Of a stretch of DNA of 64,000 nucleotides, positions 42,793-56,761 are shown one piece after another. Made by a program: the position numbers and the translations under genes. The stretch comes from Pseudovirgaria hyperparasitica (Eukaryota > Ascomycota > Dothideomycetes > Acrospermales > Acrospermaceae), in the NCBI RefSeq assembly GCF_010093815.1, contig NW_022985553.1:189511-253510 (forward strand), written 5' to 3'. The notes below the pieces were generated by a model. That model did no database searches, had not been told where the DNA came from, and worked only from the letters and a program-made list of their open reading frames with translations. Numbering within the stretch: position 1 is the stretch's first letter; each line of letters starts with the position of its first letter.

Positions 42793-43833
42793 TTAGGCCC
42801 TTCGAGTCCGCTTCTGCGAACGGAAGTTGTTCAGCTCCGCATGAACCTTCCTAACATATGCCATGTCGGCATCCTCCTCCTCCTCCGCCTCAGACTCCAC
42901 CACACGGCGCTTTCGACCCCTCTTGACGACCGGCGCCTCAGGAAGAACAGCAGTACGTGCTGGTGGAGCCTTCGGCATCCGTAGCTTGACCACCAGAGAC
43001 TTGCGAGCGGTGACGACGGGAGAAACAGTGGAGGCAGGATGGGAGCGTCTAGACTGTTGCGACGTCGCCATCCCACCACCGCGAGTGGACTCACGTTCCT
43101 CGACATTGGAACGGAATCGCAACTCGCGGTTCCACTGATTCTTGACCGCCGCCGGCGACCGCGAGAAACTCTTCTTGGCCAGAAAGGCCGAGGCTCTCTC
43201 CCACATCTGGTCCCGCGAGACCGCATCCTCCAATCCCTGACGACGGCGGAGATTGTTGGCGTTGACACTGCGGATCATCGCCGTCACGCAGGCCTTGTTC
43301 TCCGCCGCCGTCCAGCTCCGGCTCCCAATGCCGAAATCGAGTCTTGCGCTCCTGGCAGCCAAGACGGCGGTGCAGTCATAGATGGGAAACTGCCCACCGT
43401 CATCCTCGCTGGCCGGCAGATGGATGGTTCCATCTGAGGAGATTTTGGCGCCGCGAGGACAGCTGCCAGGAGCAAACGTTGTGAGGAGGGGAGAAGTCGG
43501 CGTTGTTGGGGAGGCAGGGGGTGATTCCAGGTCCCCTTCCTCAGAGAATCCACCGACCAGCAGTGGAGACCCTGGGAAGAGGTCGTCGTCGGCGCCCAGA
43601 ACCGCCGGATCCTCTACTGGGTACGGAAAAAACCGACCCTTGCCCGCGGGGATTGAGGGGTGATACTCCCCGGGGAAGATAAATAACCAGAACCCAGGGA
43701 CCTGGGTTGGCGGAAGAGTTGGGGTGGTCGAGGGGAAATCCGGCGGAGGGACGCCGAAGAAACCGTCCAGCGGTGTCTTCGGGAGTCCCTCATTGAAGGC
43801 GTGGTTGAACGCCTCGGAGCGAGGAGACAACAT
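42793..43833 (-). CDS. SANT/Myb-like domain protein, putative DNA-binding
   Basis: An intronless 346-aa frame from the ATG of MLSPRSEAFNHAFNEGLPK; the open frame extends further upstream without an ATG start. Residues 1-190 are Pro-rich with SPPASPTTPTSPLL. At about 190-260 a helical domain reads SRSWTAAENKACVTAMIRSVNANN...SRDQMWERASAFLAKKSFSRSPAAVKNQWNREL. The W...E..A pattern and SPAAVKNQW match SANT/trihelix-type DNA-binding folds in fungal proteins. The C-terminus is basic, with KRGRKRRVVESEAEEEEDAD (likely nuclear signal). Third codon positions are GC-rich, unlike the neighbours, which may mark expression level or a recent arrival. Target genes are unknown. Confidence 0.75.
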   Translation of the reverse strand: MLSPRSEAFNHAFNEGLPKTPLDGFFGVPPPDFPSTTPTLPPTQVPGFWLFIFPGEYHPSIPAGKGRFFPYPVEDPAVLGADDDLFPGSPLLVGGFSEEGDLESPPASPTTPTSPLLTTFAPGSCPRGAKISSDGTIHLPASEDDGGQFPIYDCTAVLAARSARLDFGIGSRSWTAAENKACVTAMIRSVNANNLRRRQGLEDAVSRDQMWERASAFLAKKSFSRSPAAVKNQWNRELRFRSNVEERESTRGGGMATSQQSRRSHPASTVSPVVTARKSLVVKLRMPKAPPARTAVLPEAPVVKRGRKRRVVESEAEEEEDADMAYVRKVHAELNNFRSQKRTRRA

Positions 43834-45197
43834 GGCGGTGGTGGTGAAATGAGGAAAAGCCCTGCTGGCTATATGGAGAATGAGGGTTTGAGAAGAAATG
43901 GAAGCGACCAGCGCTTGATGGAGAGAGCGGTTTTGAAGGTGTTGATGATGTGGAAATGTAGATGGATATGAATTCAAAAGGTGGCCAAAGAACAAGAAAA
44001 TACTGGAGGATCTTGAAGTTATATACTACTGTTTCTAAGGCATTACAATGGTCTACAGAAATCTATTGTTGTCTTAGGAACGCTGAATATGCTATATAAA
44101 ACGTCAATTGACCGGGTATAGTCGAGTGGTCGCCGACTGCATTCAACGCTCTGATTGGCTCTAACGCCGTATCTGACGACATGTCCCACTGCTGAATAGA
44201 CTACGAGCAGATTGTATATATGGGAAGCGGGGCCTGAAAGTATTGAAAAGTGGTCCATAACAAAGTGAATCGAGATTCTGCGTGCAAGTCGACTCAAAAG
44301 GGAGGCGAGCTCAGTTCTGCTCAAAGTCTATTCAGAGCACGAACAATACTAGGATGTCTTCAGTGACTTAATTATGACTCTATTGTGCTTTGGTGGTTCG
44401 AAACGATGGCGCAAGTGAACAAGCCGCTCCAAAATTTTGGGTGAAGGACACATGATCCGGATATGAGCAAGACACAAGCGAGCCTGAGGCACCTATGATT
44501 GCAAGAGATTTTAGATGGACTTGACGAGACAAAAGCGAATTCCTTGTCTGAGGATGGAAGAAAAGTGTGCAAGCAGAGCAGGAACACTAAAGAAAGTTCT
44601 GGTCGATGAGCAATAGCTACTTCAATTAAGAGTGTGATCAAACGGCTAGCGAAGCTTGAGAAGAATAAAAACATAAATGGAGAGATTGAACATAGTTTGA
44701 TTCATGTACTGCAATATGTAACCTCTGCTGATTCCCAATTTCTCACAAGAGTCAGAATGATCTTCCAAATTGGGCGCCCAGCCGTGGGTAGAAATCTGAT
44801 CTTCGCGCAGCGCGAAAACTACTTCGTCAATTGGAATCAGAAGCGCCGTAGCTAGTATGTTGTTTGCTGGCGTTGATGAGAAGAAGAGAAAAAATTTGGC
44901 GAGCGCAAAACGAACTTGACGTTGGCACGGCTGAATGTCGGGAAAGCTAGGTATCAGCTCCACTGTGGCCTTAGTTAGAACAACATATCCGCAAGAGCAT
45001 CGCTGAACACAAAAGGCGATCTCGGTGCCTACTGCTATTGCGTCGCTGTCCTTTTCCTTGAATATATTGTTCCTTGAACCTTAGCTCTGATCTGCCTTTA
45101 GGCTTATCTCCAACAGTCTCATTGCCTCGAACACTCTGCGTGTGTGCGACATCGAAATTCCGCGATTGCAGCTCTTCCGGAGCACACGAACGTAAAC
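43834..45197. other. intergenic between divergent SANT-like and sec23 genes, no gene seen
   Basis: About 1.36 kb of promoter region for both neighbours. Minus-strand frames at 44043-44963 (93-105 codons) have no domains. Confidence 0.55.
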
Positions 45198-47774
<2,577 letters not shown>

Positions 47775-47967
47775 ATGAGAAGCAAGAATAAAGCAGCGAT
47801 GGGTCCTGCCGCTTGTACACTGATTATAAGCTCAAGAATAATATCATTATGGTTTGGACGGTGTAGCAATATGAAGCAGTGCTAATTGTGGTATGACCTA
47901 GAAATGATGAATAGCGACGTAGTGGCGCGTTACGTGTCTTTGACACTTCGGTTTGTGTGTGACGGTA

Positions 47968-48864
47968 CTAGATACACTTGCCACCATCAACCTTGATGTT
48001 GATACCAGTAATGAATTTTGCATCATCGCTTGCTAGCCATAGCACCGCGTTTGCAGTATCCTGTACCTCACCCAATCGACCCAAAGGCACCTGTTTGTTA
48101 AAGCTCTCGCGATTCTCCGGCGTATCCTCGACACCCACGAAGCTCGAGAATAGACCGGTTCCCGTCAGGAGCGGAGCCACGCTGTTGAATCTAATCTGGT
48201 GCGGTCCATACTCTGATGCCAAACCTTTCGTTGCATTGACCACGGCGCCTTTCGTTGAGTTGTACCACACAAGCCCTGGTCTTGGCCGCGATGCACCAAC
48301 CGAGGCAATGTTGACGACAGAGCCACCTTTGCCGCGCTCAATGAAGTGAGGGACCAAAGTGTTGCTCCCGTGAAAGATGCTCTTGACGTTCAGATTGAAG
48401 ACAAATTCCCAGTCTTTCTCGGTGACTTCTAGCGTCGGCTGCGGATCCGGGTTAGTAGTGGCCACGTGACCGTGTCTCAACGGTCATCTTCATTCAATTA
48501 CCTTCATCTTGTATGTGCCGCCAGCGTTATTGACGAGGATATCGACGTGGCCGAACTCCTTGACTGCGTATTCCAGCGTAGCCTTCCAGTCGTCGGCACT
48601 GGTGACGTCGTGGCGGAAGAATTTCAGGCTTGAGGAGCTCTCGGATGCCGCCGTTTTCGCGCCGGCATCTTCATTGATGTCTGTGATGAGCACTTTTGCG
48701 CCGTTGGCGACAAAGGTCTTTGCTATCTGGGCCCCGAAGCCGGCTGCTCCGCCTGTTGATCTGTGAGCTCTCACGAGTGTGGATTTTTACGCAGAGCGAT
48801 GCTGATTGTTACCGGTGACGATGGCGACTTTGCCTTCTAATTTCGGTGCTGATGCTGCCGCCAT
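47968..48864 (-). CDS. classical short-chain dehydrogenase/reductase (SDR)
   Basis: Exons 48813-48864, 48502-48752 and 47968-48438 give 257 aa, the usual classical SDR size. The cofactor loop is VTGGAAGFGAQIAKTF, with the intron inside it. ITDINEDAG has an Asp after beta-2, which favours NAD over NADP. Then come FRHDVTSADDW, ILVNNAGGT, VVNIASVGASRPRPGLVWYNSTKGAVV (Ser, Tyr-x-x-x-Lys catalytic set) and LWLASDDAKFITGINIKVDGGKCI, typical of the C-terminal glycine lid. The substrate cannot be told; relatives include glucose/ribitol dehydrogenases and 3-oxoacyl-ACP reductases. It is head to head with succinate-semialdehyde dehydrogenase across 600 bp, which might hint at linked carbonyl metabolism, but that is inference. 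Confidence 0.93.
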
Positions 48865-49463
48865 GGTAAATTACCTAATCTGGTGCTGGTGATTTGAGTA
48901 TTGAGATTGGAGTAGATTTATGGAGAATCAAAGATGGATAACGCTAGAGAAAGGGCAGACGTTATTCCCGAAACTTGCGTGAGTACTCCTGCTCTGCAGA
49001 CAGCTGATGCCTGACGATCGAGGCAGGCACTCTTTGGCATTGTCACGAGCTTTCGACACAAATTCCCGCAAGATCAATGGCAGTTCACGTCATAGTAATG
49101 CATTGCTGCACCGCAGATGGGATCGGAGTGGCCATCAGTGTACAAGCGGAGGGGTAAAATGAGGGGCAGCCATATCATGATGCTAGTTTGGGACTAGTGA
49201 GAAAGCTCCGGGTAGTGCAGACGACCGAGGGGACGACTGTTAAGTTGTTCGGATTTAACAGCCGAATTGCATCATCGCCACAGAATCTACTACGCAGGCA
49301 GGTAAGATACCTCATTGACCACCGACACCATTCTGCCCGGACCTGCCTGTAGGGAACTGACTCGTGTCGTCCTCAGCACCACTCCACTCAAGCAGGCAGA
49401 AGGGATTTATATTCCGGATCCGAAAAGATCACTACTCCTTAACGACTCTTCAGTACCGCAAAC
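48865..49463. other. intergenic between divergent SDR and SSADH genes
   Basis: About 600 bp that must hold both promoters. No gene recognised. An AACGACTCTTCAGTACCGC-like leader precedes the SSADH start. No factor site assigned. Confidence 0.5.
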
Positions 49464-51074
49464 ATGTCGTCTCTTCCGTTCCAGGTATGTTGAAAGTATA
49501 CCATATTCCAGTTATATCATCTGACACCCTTGAAGCTCAAGAACCCAGATCTCCTGCATAACCTTTCATATGTGAATGGAGAATGGGTGAAGTCGCAGTC
49601 TGGCAAGACATTTGAGGTCATTGGTAGGCGCCATATCAATTGACTATCTCATCATAACGATGTTGACAGAGCCACAGACCCAGGCAACGGCAAGCCATGG
49701 ATCTCATGCCCGGTAAACGATGCTTCTGACGTTGACGTCGCCGTCAAGCACGCTCAAACGGCCTTTGAATCATTCAAGAAGATCTCCCCGCGCTCCCGTG
49801 CAGAGATGCTGTACAAGTGGGACGCCCTGATCAAGGAGAACAAGGACGACCTCGCCACCCTCCTCGTCTACGAGACCGGTAAGCCTCGCGCTGAAGGCTA
49901 CGGCGAAATCGCCTACGCAACCGGCTTCACCTGGTGGTTCGCCGGCGAGGCAGAGCGCATCCAGGGCTCCGTCTACCAGGCCAGCCAGACGGACCGGCGC
50001 ATCTTCACCATCAAACAGCCCATCGGCGTCTGCGCCGCCCTCGTCCCCTGGAACTTCCCAATCGCCATGATCCTGCGCAAGGTCAGCGCTGCCCTGGCCG
50101 CAGGTTGCGCTATGATCGTCAAGCCCTCGCCGGAAACCCCAATCACCATCCTCGCCCTCGCCCATCTGGCCGCACAGGCAGGCGTGCCAAAGGGCGTCAT
50201 CTCCGTGCTCACGACCGACCTTGACAAAACCCCCGAGCTCTCCGAAGCGCTCTGCAAGCACCCGCTTGTCAAGAAAGTCACCTTCACAGGTAGCACGCGC
50301 GTGGGCAAGCTCATCGCCAAGCAATGTGCCGACGGCCTCAAAAAAGTCACCCTCGAGCTCGGCGGCAACTGCCCCTTCCTCATCTTCAACGACGCAAACC
50401 TTGACAAAGCCCTCGCCCAGCTGGCTGCCCTCAAGTGGCGCCACGCCGGCCAGGCCTGCATCACCGCAAACCGCGTCTACGTCCAGTCCGGCGTCTTCGA
50501 CAAGTTCGTCGACATGTACATCGCCCAGACCAAAACTCTCAAGATCGGCCACGGCAGCGAAGACGGCACCACGCTCGGGCCCGTCACAACAACACGCGGC
50601 CTCGACAAGGCCGACGAACTCGTCGCTGACGCTAAAAAGAAAGGCGCATCAATCCTCACCGGCGGCCAGCGCGCGAATCCCACCGGGCTCGCCAAAGGCG
50701 GCTACTTCTACGAACCCACCGTCATCACAAACACAACCGCCGACATGCTCGTCCTACGCGAGGAAAACTTCTCGCCGATTTGTGCATTCGTCAAGTTCGA
50801 GACCGAGCGCGAGGCCGTCGCGGCCGCAAACGACACCTCCATGGGCCTGGCGAGCTACTGTTTCACAACCAACGTGAACCGGCTCTGGCGACTGTTTGAG
50901 AATCTCGAGGCGGGCATGATCGGACTGAATACGGGGAATTCTTCGGCGGCCGAGAGTCCGTTTGGTGGGATCAAGGAGTCCGGGTATGGTAAGGAGAGTG
51001 GCAAGGATGTTGCTGTGGCCGAGTATATGATTACTAAGACGGGCACGTTCACGTTGGATGAGGAGACGGACTAA
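49464..51074 (+). CDS. NAD(P)-dependent succinate-semialdehyde dehydrogenase
   Basis: Exons 49464-49484 (seven codons), 49536-49623 and 49672-51074 give 503 aa. It oxidises succinate semialdehyde to succinate in GABA breakdown. The ALDH fold shows YVNGEWV, ATDPGNGKPW, PWNFPIAMILRKVSAALAAGCAMIVKPSPETP, FTGSTRVGKLIAKQCA, the general-base Glu in TLELGGNCPFLIF, the nucleophile Cys in GQACITANRVYVQ, EENFSPICAF and ESPFGGIKESGYGKESGKD. The TxSPICAF-like segment and the PFGGIKESGYGKE end are SSADH-type, so the call over a generic ALDH is likely but not certain. Codons are strongly GC-ending in exon 3, giving a long open frame on the other strand, which I read as a shadow. No mitochondrial leader is obvious. 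Confidence 0.9.
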
Positions 51075-51624
51075 TTAGTTGTTATGTCTTTGTGTTGGAA
51101 TAATGTTTTTTGAATGGAATGTCTCGTCCAAGACACACACATTACCATCTTATGCCGCCGTAAACAGATCTGCAATTGCCATGATGAGACGCTGCCTCAG
51201 GCATTGCAGATTCGACTCATCAGATCCACTGTTCTCGCACTCAGATATTTGTTGGATGCACTTACTTCAACATAATTCACTTTCAAGCCAATTCAGTCCT
51301 ATTCAACTCAACAACATGATATAATGGTTACTGACAAGACTCCTTGTGAGAAAAGCGCCAGGCCTCCCCTTCGATGGTATATATGTAGGTGTGTATGTGT
51401 ATGTATGTATAGACATCTTCCTTACATCATCATATCATATGATACTATGCCGGGCCTGCCATTTCGTCTGTCAAGCAAAGAAGAATCCAACAAAGAACGG
51501 AAAACGTCATATGCCACCTCATGCCATCCCCTCATTGCCACCGGTACTCATGCAAAACGCTACACCGCCGGAGTACTTTTAAAAATGAGCAATACTCCAG
51601 AATTTCAGCTTCATCTCGCGTCTT
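51075..51624. other. intergenic between convergent genes
   Basis: About 550 bp between two convergent genes. It includes a GTAT/TATG-rich microsatellite at about 51380-51410. No gene recognised. Confidence 0.6.
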
Positions 51625-52425
51625 TTACAACCGGATGGGTGCGCGGAAGCTCCGTCGTACATAGCCCGTAGGCATAGCACCGGTCGGCGCGGCGCTTGAC
51701 GCTGAGTCGCCGCCGGTTGGGTAGTACCCACCTTCACTAGATTGCTTGGGACCTCCAGTGTGGACGGCTTCGGGCTCGGTGGCTTCAGGTTCGGTGACTT
51801 CGGGCTCAGTAGCTTCAGGCTTGACGACGGCATCAGAGGCAGCAGGGGCAGGGACGGTAACATAGACGGTCTGTTGTTCAGTAACGTATACGGTGCTTGG
51901 GGCAGCGCAGACGCCAGTCTCCTGAGCAGCAACGTCGGCGGCGGTAGGAGTGTTTCGGTAGACTGTGACGACCTTGGTGAGGGTGGATGTTTGCCTGATG
52001 GTGGTGGTGGGTTCAGGGCTGGGGCTGGGTGTTGGGTTTTGATTTGGGTTGGCGTTGTAGTCGGGTACGTCTTGCTCTGCGACCTGCGAAGGGGCGCGCG
52101 TCATGGTAACGACATGAGTAAGAGTTCGAGTGCTGGTGTGCTTGACTGTTGTGGTGACGACCTGAGCGGTGGAGCCGTAACCCAGAGTGTAGGTCAACGT
52201 GTTGTCCACGATCTCGGTGATGACCTGGACGTCTGTACCACCTGGAGCGACAGTTTCTTGAGGCTTTGATTCGTAGCCGGTCGACAGGTTTGGAGCGGGC
52301 GTTACGGTGTTGTTATAGCCATATGCCCCATCATGGCGCATGTGTAGGCGGGCGTGTTCGTGGTGCGCAGAGGCAGCCGCGGTGGCCGCAACGGCAAGGA
52401 CGGAGAAGGTGGTGAGGAAGTGCAT
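51625..52425 (-). CDS. secreted Ser/Thr/Pro-rich protein
   Basis: A single-exon frame of 266 aa from the ATG of MHFLTTFSVLAVAATAAASA, a clear signal peptide of about 18-19 residues. The mature protein is rich in Thr, Val and Pro, with Val-Thr-Thr runs (QVVTTTVKHTSTRTLTHVV, STLTKVVTVYR, TVYVTEQQTVYVTVPAP), a pattern of many fungal cell-wall and adhesin-like proteins that are O-mannosylated. A short imperfect repeat EPEVTEPEATEPEA lies near residue 212. The C-terminus (YVRRSFRAPIRL) is basic and lacks a GPI signal, so it is probably soluble or wall-trapped. A longer upstream frame exists but the signal peptide decides the start. The function is not known. Confidence 0.72.
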   Translation of the reverse strand: MHFLTTFSVLAVAATAAASAHHEHARLHMRHDGAYGYNNTVTPAPNLSTGYESKPQETVAPGGTDVQVITEIVDNTLTYTLGYGSTAQVVTTTVKHTSTRTLTHVVTMTRAPSQVAEQDVPDYNANPNQNPTPSPSPEPTTTIRQTSTLTKVVTVYRNTPTAADVAAQETGVCAAPSTVYVTEQQTVYVTVPAPAASDAVVKPEATEPEVTEPEATEPEAVHTGGPKQSSEGGYYPTGGDSASSAAPTGAMPTGYVRRSFRAPIRL

Positions 52426-55036
52426 TTCTGCTGAGTTGATTGCTTCTGAGGCTTTTTGAAGAGGATATGGACAGACTGGATTCTCGTGAGGGATATCAGG
52501 AAGACAGAGGCAGAAATCAATTCTGCAGAAGCTTGACACGAACGGAAGGGGCTGAAAGAGCGACTGTGGTTGAGAGCAGTTGAAAGAATGGACAGCCTAC
52601 AGAAGGGCAAAAGAAGAGAGCGTGAGACGTGAAGCTGTACAGAAAGTCGAGGGAGAGGGAGAAAGCGAACAAAAGGAAGATGGATAGGAGCAAATGGTAG
52701 CGGAGGATTATCATTGGCGAGGGGCCCCCTGTTACGTAGTGGGCCCGGCCGATCTCCTGCCCAGCATCAATCGCAATTTGCCAATTTGGGGGTCTGAACG
52801 AACCACGAGGATGCAGTTTAGCGGCCAGTTTCACCACCTCCACCACGCCCTCGCTGGCTGACGTGAATAAGATATCCCTTGGCCGCCATCCTTGCTCGGC
52901 CGGCCAGTCATCTTCATCCATCTCATCATTTAATCCTTCATAATCAGTTGGAGCGCTTATTGACTCGAGGAACTCTGTTGGTGGAGTCCTATCGTCGGCC
53001 ACAGCTCATCACAGTTTTCTCTTCGTACTCCACCACAGTGATACAGCGGCAATCAGATTGCGCTCTGTGTGTTCCTTCATGATTTATTGCAGCAGCATCG
53101 TTACGCAAGCGGAGCGGTCAATCGCGTGGTGAGCGTGCGTGGATTTGGGGGGAGGTCGTGGAGCACTGTAGCCGGCCATGCTATTAGCCAACATCATTCC
53201 TGTGGCGTACAGTGATACGAGACCTATTCTGACATCGTTACAAGACTGCATTTGGCCCCTTGAGGCGTCCTTCGGCAGCGAGCATCTGCCTGGGTACATA
53301 GCAGTAGCACAGGCCAGCTGTAGCGGGAGCGCTGGTGGCCGCGATACAGTCCGCGCACTCGATTGCCGCAATCCTCCACTCGATGCCTTGGCGATGAGAG
53401 GTCATCGCTCGTGGTTCTCAGTTTCAAGGGCGTGCACAGTGCAGCTGTCGAAAGCCTTGTCGGCGGAAGTGTCATGCGTGTGTGCGTATGTGTGTGTGGT
53501 GATGAAGCCATGAAAGATCTGACGTGGACTGACAGGCCGTACCTGCGTCTGCGTGGTTGCGTACCTGCGTCTTACTTACACGTGCCTAGATATACGCGTG
53601 TATACCAGGATATACCTGCGTAAGCAGCCGACTGACTGCAATCTGACTTGCTAATGCTCCATACCTGCATAAAGACTCAAAGCCCGTCCGTTTCATGCGA
53701 GATTACGTTCTAACTAATTATCAACTATCAACTATCAACTATCAGGATACCAGATAGATAGCATTAACTCCCCAAGGCATCAGTTACGGCACGCATCTAC
53801 TGCTCTCTTACTCGCCTAAAGCTTTGCCCAATCCCTCGCCCGCAACCTAATGCAAAACAAAAAATCCAAATTTCAGCCAATCCCAGCCCCAGTGCAATCT
53901 CTCTGTCCAAAACACCGATCTTGCCCCTGAATATAACAATGAATAAAGGCAAAACGGATAGACCTACACCTAGGCGCGATGCCAGCCATATACATCTTGC
54001 AGTACGTACTATATCTCGTGCTCCGGCACTGCCATCCATGGCATTGTAACCAACCTCCTGTGACCTAATTAACGTTCGAGATCTCGTAAGTGCCTGACTC
54101 GCATGCGAAAGCGGTCAGTCCCACACGGTAATGAATCTGGAATTACACCGAAACTCGAAGCTGACGACACCCACAATTGTACAAACAAACGACTACGATA
54201 ACCTCGCAATCAACTCCGATACCTTATCTTCACACTTCCCATTCCCGGAAAATCCTGTCTCTGTCCCCGCAAATGGAAAAACACCCGTCTAAAATCCATC
54301 TGTTGATCGAGACTCGTCTCACAAACGACACGTGTCGAACACAAGAAAGGCAAACTACGCCACAACCATTCAGTACGAACCGCCAGCAATAAAGCATATG
54401 CATACATGCTCGTGACTGCCTCGATTACTGATGTCGCGCGCGTGTGTGATGTAATGAACAAACTTTGTGTAGTTGGAGTCACGTCATGTACTCAACTTGC
54501 AATACGCATGAATACGACGAATGATCCTTGTGTGTGCTGGCACACAGTCCACTGCTTCATATGTGTGCGTGTAACAACTAACAATTCCTAATCTAATCTC
54601 TCCTACACAAGGTAATCAAGTAAGATTGCTGCTGTCAGACGCATATACCGTCTTACCCAGTGCGTACCAACATACATTTCCAATCCTGATCACAATCATA
54701 TATTACTATTCATAACAACAACAACAATAACATATGACGACTTGTGCTTATGCGTTGTTCTCATAGTATAATCTTACCCATACCCTGCAATGCGCATCGG
54801 TGCACACGTCACGTACACAGCATCAACCTCCTCACCTACAACGCATGAGAGAGACACGTCTGGGATACAAAAAACTACAGTATATCCAGAACACGACATG
54901 CCCTGCCTGTTAAGAAGAGCACGGAATGCTAATGATTATACCGCTGCTGCTTTTGTCCAAAATCACAGATATAGAGAATCCAAACTGCCAAATACTTATA
55001 CAACACCAACCAAATATCCTCGACTGCATTCTCCCA
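52426..55036. other. intergenic, no gene seen
   Basis: About 2.6 kb. A minus-strand frame at 52517-53002 has an acidic N-terminus and a hydrophobic end but no ATG near its beginning, so I do not call it. 53716-53744 holds three copies of ATCAACT. 53.8-54.9 kb is AT-rich with scattered short frames; likely 3' and promoter sequence. Confidence 0.5.
53716..53744 (+). repeat. short tandem repeat, ATCAACT units
   Basis: Three direct copies of a 7-bp unit with flanking partial copies, in an intergenic stretch. Simple sequence, no coding context. Confidence 0.75.
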
Positions 55037-56761
55037 TCAATGAGACCTATTATCACCGCAACTAAACGACCTCCCACCCTCTCCATTCGCCAACGCCTTC
55101 GCACCCGCCCACGTGCCCAACACACAAATCGTCGCACCCAGACACAAGATCCCCGCATTCACCACGGCAAGCGCAATCTTGCGTTTACTGCTCGTCCACC
55201 GACCCTTGTTCATGTACAGCCACAGCCCACCCGGCAGACCGTAACTGAACCACGAGCAAAACAGACTGCCGATTAGGGAGAGCAAGACGTGGAAGTTTGG
55301 GATGGCTTCGGCGATGATGAAGGCGACGAGCCAGAGAATTGCGTTGATGAAGTACCATGATGCGAGGGACTTGAAAGAGCGTTCGTGGATCACGCGTGTG
55401 CCGGCCCAGTAGCGGGTGTAGATGTACTTTGCGGCTACGGCGCCGTTGACGACGCCTGCCACTACGATTGTGGGTGCTGCGATGCCGTAAGCGACTTTTG
55501 TAATGGTTGGGTTGCCGATGCCGTCGAGTGCGGGGGACGTCACGGTGGAGCCGGCGTAGTAGTAGATGACTGCTGCGATAACCATGTAGAAGGTGCAGGT
55601 CGTTGTCGTCATGAAGGCAAGGGCTTTCTTGAAGTCACGCGGCTGTGACATTTCGCCGAGGAAGCTGAAGAAGGCAACGTGACCGGCGTATGCGAGGATC
55701 ATGGTCATAACGGCAACAATGGACGAGTGCAGGGGCAAGGTGCTCACAACGGCGGAGACGTTGCCGGGCGAGGGAGCGCGGACGGCGAGGGCGACAAGGG
55801 TGATGAGGACGGCAATTAAGATCGAGATGCATGCTGGAGGAGTGAGAATTGCAAGGCATGTAAAGGGGAAAACAAGGGGTCTTACAGGCTGCGGAAGTCC
55901 AGGAGAGGCCTGACATCTTGCGGGGCATGCCGATTATGAAGGACACCAGAGTGCCGATGACGGCCCATACGATTGTGCAGGTGGCGTGGTTTGTGAGCCA
56001 GTTCATCATGAGGTTAAATGAGACGATGTGAGCGCCCATGATGAAGACGAGGATGAGGATGCTGGACACGGCCATGAATTCGCGTCCGAACCGACCTGCG
56101 ATGAGGAAGCCGACATCGGGAAAACTACACACTCCCGGAAATGCTTCTTTGAACTGACCGATGACGAAGCCGGTGTATGTCGCGACGATGCCGAGAAAGG
56201 CAATTAAGAGAAGGCCACTAAGAGTTGTGAGAAGCCTTGTTGGGATATCAAGGGGGGAGTACTCACGGGACGAGTCCAAGATGGGCAACAGCCTGAGGAA
56301 GAGCGAGCACACCGAGTGAGATGGTCTCAGCAATCATAACTATACTCTATCAGTATCCGAAAGAGCATGACTTTTGTTTGACGTACGGAGCGCTGTTTGA
56401 CTGTTGATTGGATCAATTAGCATATGGGCCTTAATGTTCTGTTGCCACGACACGACTTACACCCAATTACAGGTCTTATACCTGACTTGAGCACCCTCTT
56501 CATTACCGAATGCGTCCTGAAGTAATTGTCAGACGCGAGCCTAGGCATACGATGCAAGCATTTCATCATCGCAAGGGCAGTGATCAATGCTTTGCATTGC
56601 AAGAGAAGGGAAGAAGTTACATCGACAACCGACGCTCTTCTAGTGACGTCTGCACGAACTCTTTCGACATCTGGCAGAGCGAGCATTCCCTCCCCGGAGT
56701 CGACACGTGCAGGGTCGACCTCCCTGGTCGTTGGTGTGGGCTTCTCTTGAACAGAACGCAT
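55037..56761 (-). CDS. neutral amino-acid permease, Mtr type (AAAP family)
   Basis: Six exons (56621-56761, 56461-56516, 56387-56400, 56267-56339, 55886-56217, 55037-55833) give 470 aa with about eleven transmembrane helices. Exon 3 is a 14-nt microexon; with it, the conserved region reads FGNEEGAQVRYKTCNWVQTALLMIAETISLGVLALPQAVAHLGLVPGLLLI, the Mtr signature. Further hallmarks are LGIVATYTGFVIGQFKEAFPGV, GRFGREFMAVSSILILVFIMGAHIV and MPRKMSGLSWTS. Mtr of Neurospora imports neutral aliphatic and aromatic amino acids at the plasma membrane by proton symport. The N-terminal 65 residues are hydrophilic and cytoplasmic. The protein ends GGRSFSCGDNRSH, close to the usual FSC end. The specific substrate is not proven. 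Confidence 0.92.

Noticed and set aside
42793-43995. 400-codon version of the SANT-like gene
   Set aside because: The extra 54 codons begin at a TTG, not an ATG, and have promoter-like composition; the ATG at 43833 is preferred.
49770-50552. 260-codon open frame on the minus strand opposite the SSADH gene
   Set aside because: It is Gly/Asp/Glu/Val-rich, has no domain, and arises from the strong GC-ending codon bias of the sense gene. Antisense open frames of this kind are common over such genes.
52517-53002. 161-codon minus-strand frame with acidic N-terminus and hydrophobic end
   Set aside because: The beginning lacks an ATG, and it overlaps the promoter and leader of the secreted protein gene. 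No recognised family.
55635-56333. 232-codon minus-strand frame reading past the permease exon
   Set aside because: After MSGLSWTSAA it runs through an intron into a wrong frame; the spliced permease explains the region.
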